A DNA stretch of 15,376 nucleotides from JANNVK01 sp031414415 (GTDB taxonomy: Bacteria; Acidobacteriota; Blastocatellia; Pyrinomonadales; Pyrinomonadaceae). Positions 14,048 to 15,376 of this stretch are shown in pieces. Below the pieces are notes generated by a model, which worked only from the letters and a program-made list of their open reading frames with translations, ran no database searches and had not been told where the DNA came from. Each line of letters starts with the position of its first letter. Within the stretch, counting starts at the first letter, position 1. The position numbers were made by a program, and so were the translations under genes. The stretch lies in the NCBI GenBank assembly GCA_031414415.1, contig JANNVK010000155.1, positions 1-15,376 on the forward strand. Reading direction: 5' to 3'.

Positions 14048-14337
14048 TGAATATTTTATTTGTTTGTAGTAGAAATAAATGGCGAAGCCGAACGGCAGAA
14101 ACTATTTTCAAGAATTCACAAAAACACAATGTCAAATCTGCTGGAACTAGCCAAAATGCAAGAATTAAACTAACTGTAAATTTATTAATTTGGGCAGATT
14201 TTGTATTTGTGATGGAAAAAAACATCAGCAAATTATTGAGAAAAACTTTCCTCAAGCAACTTTTAGCGAAAAAATTATTGTGCTTGATATTGCCGATGTG
14301 TATCAGTATATGGACGAAGATTTGGTTTTTATTCTGA
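14047..14337 (+). CDS. Low-molecular-weight tyrosine-phosphatase-like protein, frame interrupted by a -1 shift
   Basis: The ATG overlaps the dusB stop (TGATG). The first 59 codons read NILFVCSRNKWRSRTAETIF, then VKSAGTSQNA and IWADFVFVMEK. This is a small LMW-PTP-like domain with the phosphate-binding loop C-x5-R (CSRNKWR). Beyond the run of seven A at 14216-14222 this frame gives a nonsense tail (LLRKTFLKQLLAKKLLCLIL and on) that ends at 14337. The -1 frame from 14223 gives HQQIIEKNFP and EKIIVLDIADVYQYMD, the expected rest of the family. A shift at A_AAA_AAC (14217-14223) would yield a 108-residue protein of normal length. Either the gene is broken by loss of one A, the base is a sequencing error, or the shift is used. 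Confidence 0.65.
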   Translation: MNILFVCSRNKWRSRTAETIFKNSQKHNVKSAGTSQNARIKLTVNLLIWADFVFVMEKNISKLLRKTFLKQLLAKKLLCLILPMCISIWTKIWFLF

Positions 14338-14372
14338 AAAAGTCAGTATCAAATATATTGGAAAACTTATGA
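14223..14372 (+). pseudogene. C-terminal part of the frameshifted phosphatase-like gene
   Basis: This -1 frame continues the phosphatase-like domain: HQQIIEKNFPQATFSEKIIV, then LDIADVYQYMDEDLVFILKK and SVSNILENL. The L-D-I-x-D-x-Y-Q-Y-M-D-E stretch is the expected C-terminal half of this small family, with the aspartates that act as general acid in LMW phosphatases. It has no start or ribosome binding site of its own, so it is only made if the ribosome or polymerase slips at the A7 run. Its TGA overlaps the next start (ATGA), which shows that this frame, not the 14337 stop, is the ancestral end of the gene. Confidence 0.7.
14236..14255 (+). other. Hairpin 12 nt downstream of the slippery A_AAA_AAC
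   Basis: TTGAG (14236-14240) pairs with CTCAA (14251-14255); AAA/TTT can extend the stem past a bulged C. It sits where a frameshift-stimulating structure might be, though the spacing is slightly long and the stem weak. Confidence 0.3.
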
Positions 14373-15211
14373 AAAATTTATTTTTAGGTCTTTTAATCAC
14401 AACATTATTTAGTTCTGCTTTTGCACAGAAACCGGAAAAACTTAAAGCTGAGGAAATAATTGCTAAACACCTTGAATCAATTGGAACTAAAGAAAAACGT
14501 GCCGAAATTAAGAATCAAATGATTGTAGGCACGTCTGAATTTATAATTTTGCGTGGCGGCAGTTCAAAAACAGTTGGGAATGTTGTGATCGCTTCCGAAG
14601 CCAATAAACTCTTTTTTGGTGCAAACTTTAATTCTTCAAATTATCAAACAGAAAGAGCCAGTTATGATGGAAACAATGTAAATATCGGATTTATTTCTCC
14701 CGGACTTCGCTCTTCATTTGGAAATTATATGCTCAGCAACAAACAAATTTTTAGCGAAGGATTATTTGGTGGCACGCTATCTACATCTTGGGCTTTATTT
14801 GATTTGTTAGAAAGAAAAGCCAAAATCAATGCTGCTGGAAGAAAGAAAATTGATGGAAGAGACACTTATGTTCTTGAATATTCGCCGAAACGCGGATCTG
14901 ATTCGTCTATCAAGATTTATTTTGACGCACAAACTTTTCAACATATACGCACCGAATACTTTAAGACATTTTCTGCTGCTCAAGGCTTAACACCCGATCA
15001 ATCATCAAGACAGGTTGAAGCTAGACAAATTTTGACCGAAGATTTTTCTTCTTTTAGCCAAGAAAATGGTTTAAATCTTCCACATAAATATGTTATTCAT
15101 CTTGTGCTTGATGGGAAATCGACGAGTGAATATGAGTGGACTTTTCAGTTTTCTAATTTTCTCATTAATCAAAAGCTGGACACCAAATCTTTTGACATCG
15201 ATTCTAAATGA
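14369..15211 (+). CDS. Exported protein related to outer-membrane lipoprotein-sorting (LolA-like) family
   Basis: The 280-residue protein has a signal peptide (MKNLFLGLLITTLFSSAFA, then QKPEK). The mature part opens with the helix LKAEEIIAKHLESIGTKEKR, the usual start of LolA/LppX-like proteins of Acidobacteriota. Antiparallel strands follow: MIVGTSEFIILRG, VVIASEANKLFFG, RASYDGNNVNIGF, DTYVLEYSPK, SIKIYFDAQTFQHIRTEYF, LPHKYVIHLVLDGK and YEWTFQFSNFLINQKLD. The domain probably forms a half-barrel that holds a lipid or lipoprotein acyl chain in the periplasm. No lipobox is present. The ATG overlaps the phosphatase-like stop (ATGA), so it is translated from the same message. True LolA works with LolCDE, which is absent here. 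The specific cargo is unknown. Confidence 0.75.
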   Translation: MKNLFLGLLITTLFSSAFAQKPEKLKAEEIIAKHLESIGTKEKRAEIKNQMIVGTSEFIILRGGSSKTVGNVVIASEANKLFFGANFNSSNYQTERASYDGNNVNIGFISPGLRSSFGNYMLSNKQIFSEGLFGGTLSTSWALFDLLERKAKINAAGRKKIDGRDTYVLEYSPKRGSDSSIKIYFDAQTFQHIRTEYFKTFSAAQGLTPDQSSRQVEARQILTEDFSSFSQENGLNLPHKYVIHLVLDGKSTSEYEWTFQFSNFLINQKLDTKSFDIDSK

Positions 15212-15319
15212 TTAAATTTTTAATTTTTGCTCAACATTATGAAACCTTCATGATTTAGGCAAACACAAAAGGGGATGAAAATTTGGTGCAGAGGGAGAGA
15301 TTTGTGTTAAAAAAGAGGG

Positions 15320-15376
15320 ATGAAAACACAAACACAAAAACAAACACAAGTTATCGAATTTGAGCAAGTAGTTGAA
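15320..15376 (+). CDS. Start of a further gene, cut by the right edge
   Basis: ATG 15320 opens a frame without stops to the window end, giving MKTQTQKQTQVIEFEQVVE. The first in-frame stop upstream is the TAA at 15308. The nearest purine-rich stretch (AGAGGG) abuts the ATG and is too close for a normal ribosome binding site. Only 19 residues are visible, so no function can be assigned. The 108 bases between the previous stop and this ATG hold no clear terminator. Confidence 0.4.
   Translation, partial: MKTQTQKQTQVIEFEQVVE

Noticed and set aside
14190..14372. Independent small gene starting near 14190
   Set aside because: Its first residues are a frame artefact; only the part after 14223 matches the phosphatase family, as the continuation of the upstream frame.
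15275..15310. Eleven-codon leader peptide (ATG 15275 to TAA)
   Set aside because: It has no regulatory hairpins or codon run typical of attenuators, and the ribosome-binding-like GGGG abuts the ATG.

Overview
The window is about two-thirds A+T and densely coded on both strands. Its content is that of a diderm (Gram-negative-type) bacterium: signal peptides, two lipoproteins, an outer-membrane receptor-like barrel, a DUF2490 barrel and a protein built from four TonB C-terminal domains. The mix of tandem TonB_C proteins, an Oar/carboxypeptidase-regulatory-domain TonB receptor, a LolA-like exported protein and an ABHD18-type hydrolase fits Acidobacteriota (Blastocatellia/Pyrinomonadales) best. 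Bacteroidota-like lineages are an alternative. This assignment is inference from gene families only.

Left part (1-6626). A cut-off minus-strand gene diverges from the quadruple TonB_C protein (312-1625). A scar region (1626-1999) follows. It holds the decayed 3' end of a second copy of the hydrolase found intact at 4883-5899, fused to the 3' end of an unrelated cysteine-rich gene. Next come a 954-residue TonB-dependent-receptor-like protein (2000-4864), the convergent alpha/beta hydrolase, and a DUF2490 outer-membrane protein that looks leaderless.

Middle (6627-8981). A SpoIIM-family membrane protein (6816-7793) is followed by a 227-bp MITE/REP-like element with 47-bp imperfect inverted ends and an internal 18-bp tandem repeat. 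A two-CBS-domain protein (minus strand) and a gene-free A+T-rich gap follow.

Candidate system (8982-11530). A gene with no signal peptide encodes a permuted NlpC/P60 (YiiX/YebB-like) cysteine hydrolase and is split by a +1 frameshift. Immediately downstream lie two tandem lipoproteins of about 83% identity. The layout suggests an envelope-directed hydrolase toxin with duplicated periplasmic immunity lipoproteins, but this is unproven.

Right part (11531-15376). A DUF4920 secreted protein stands alone between a clear sigma70-type promoter and a strong terminator. A VapB/VapC pair follows, then dusB only 3 nt downstream, a low-molecular-weight tyrosine-phosphatase-like gene broken at a slippery A7 run, and an exported LolA-like protein. 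The last three are joined by stop/start overlaps, so vapBC-dusB-phosphatase-LolA-like may be one transcript. The first codons of a further gene lie at the right edge.
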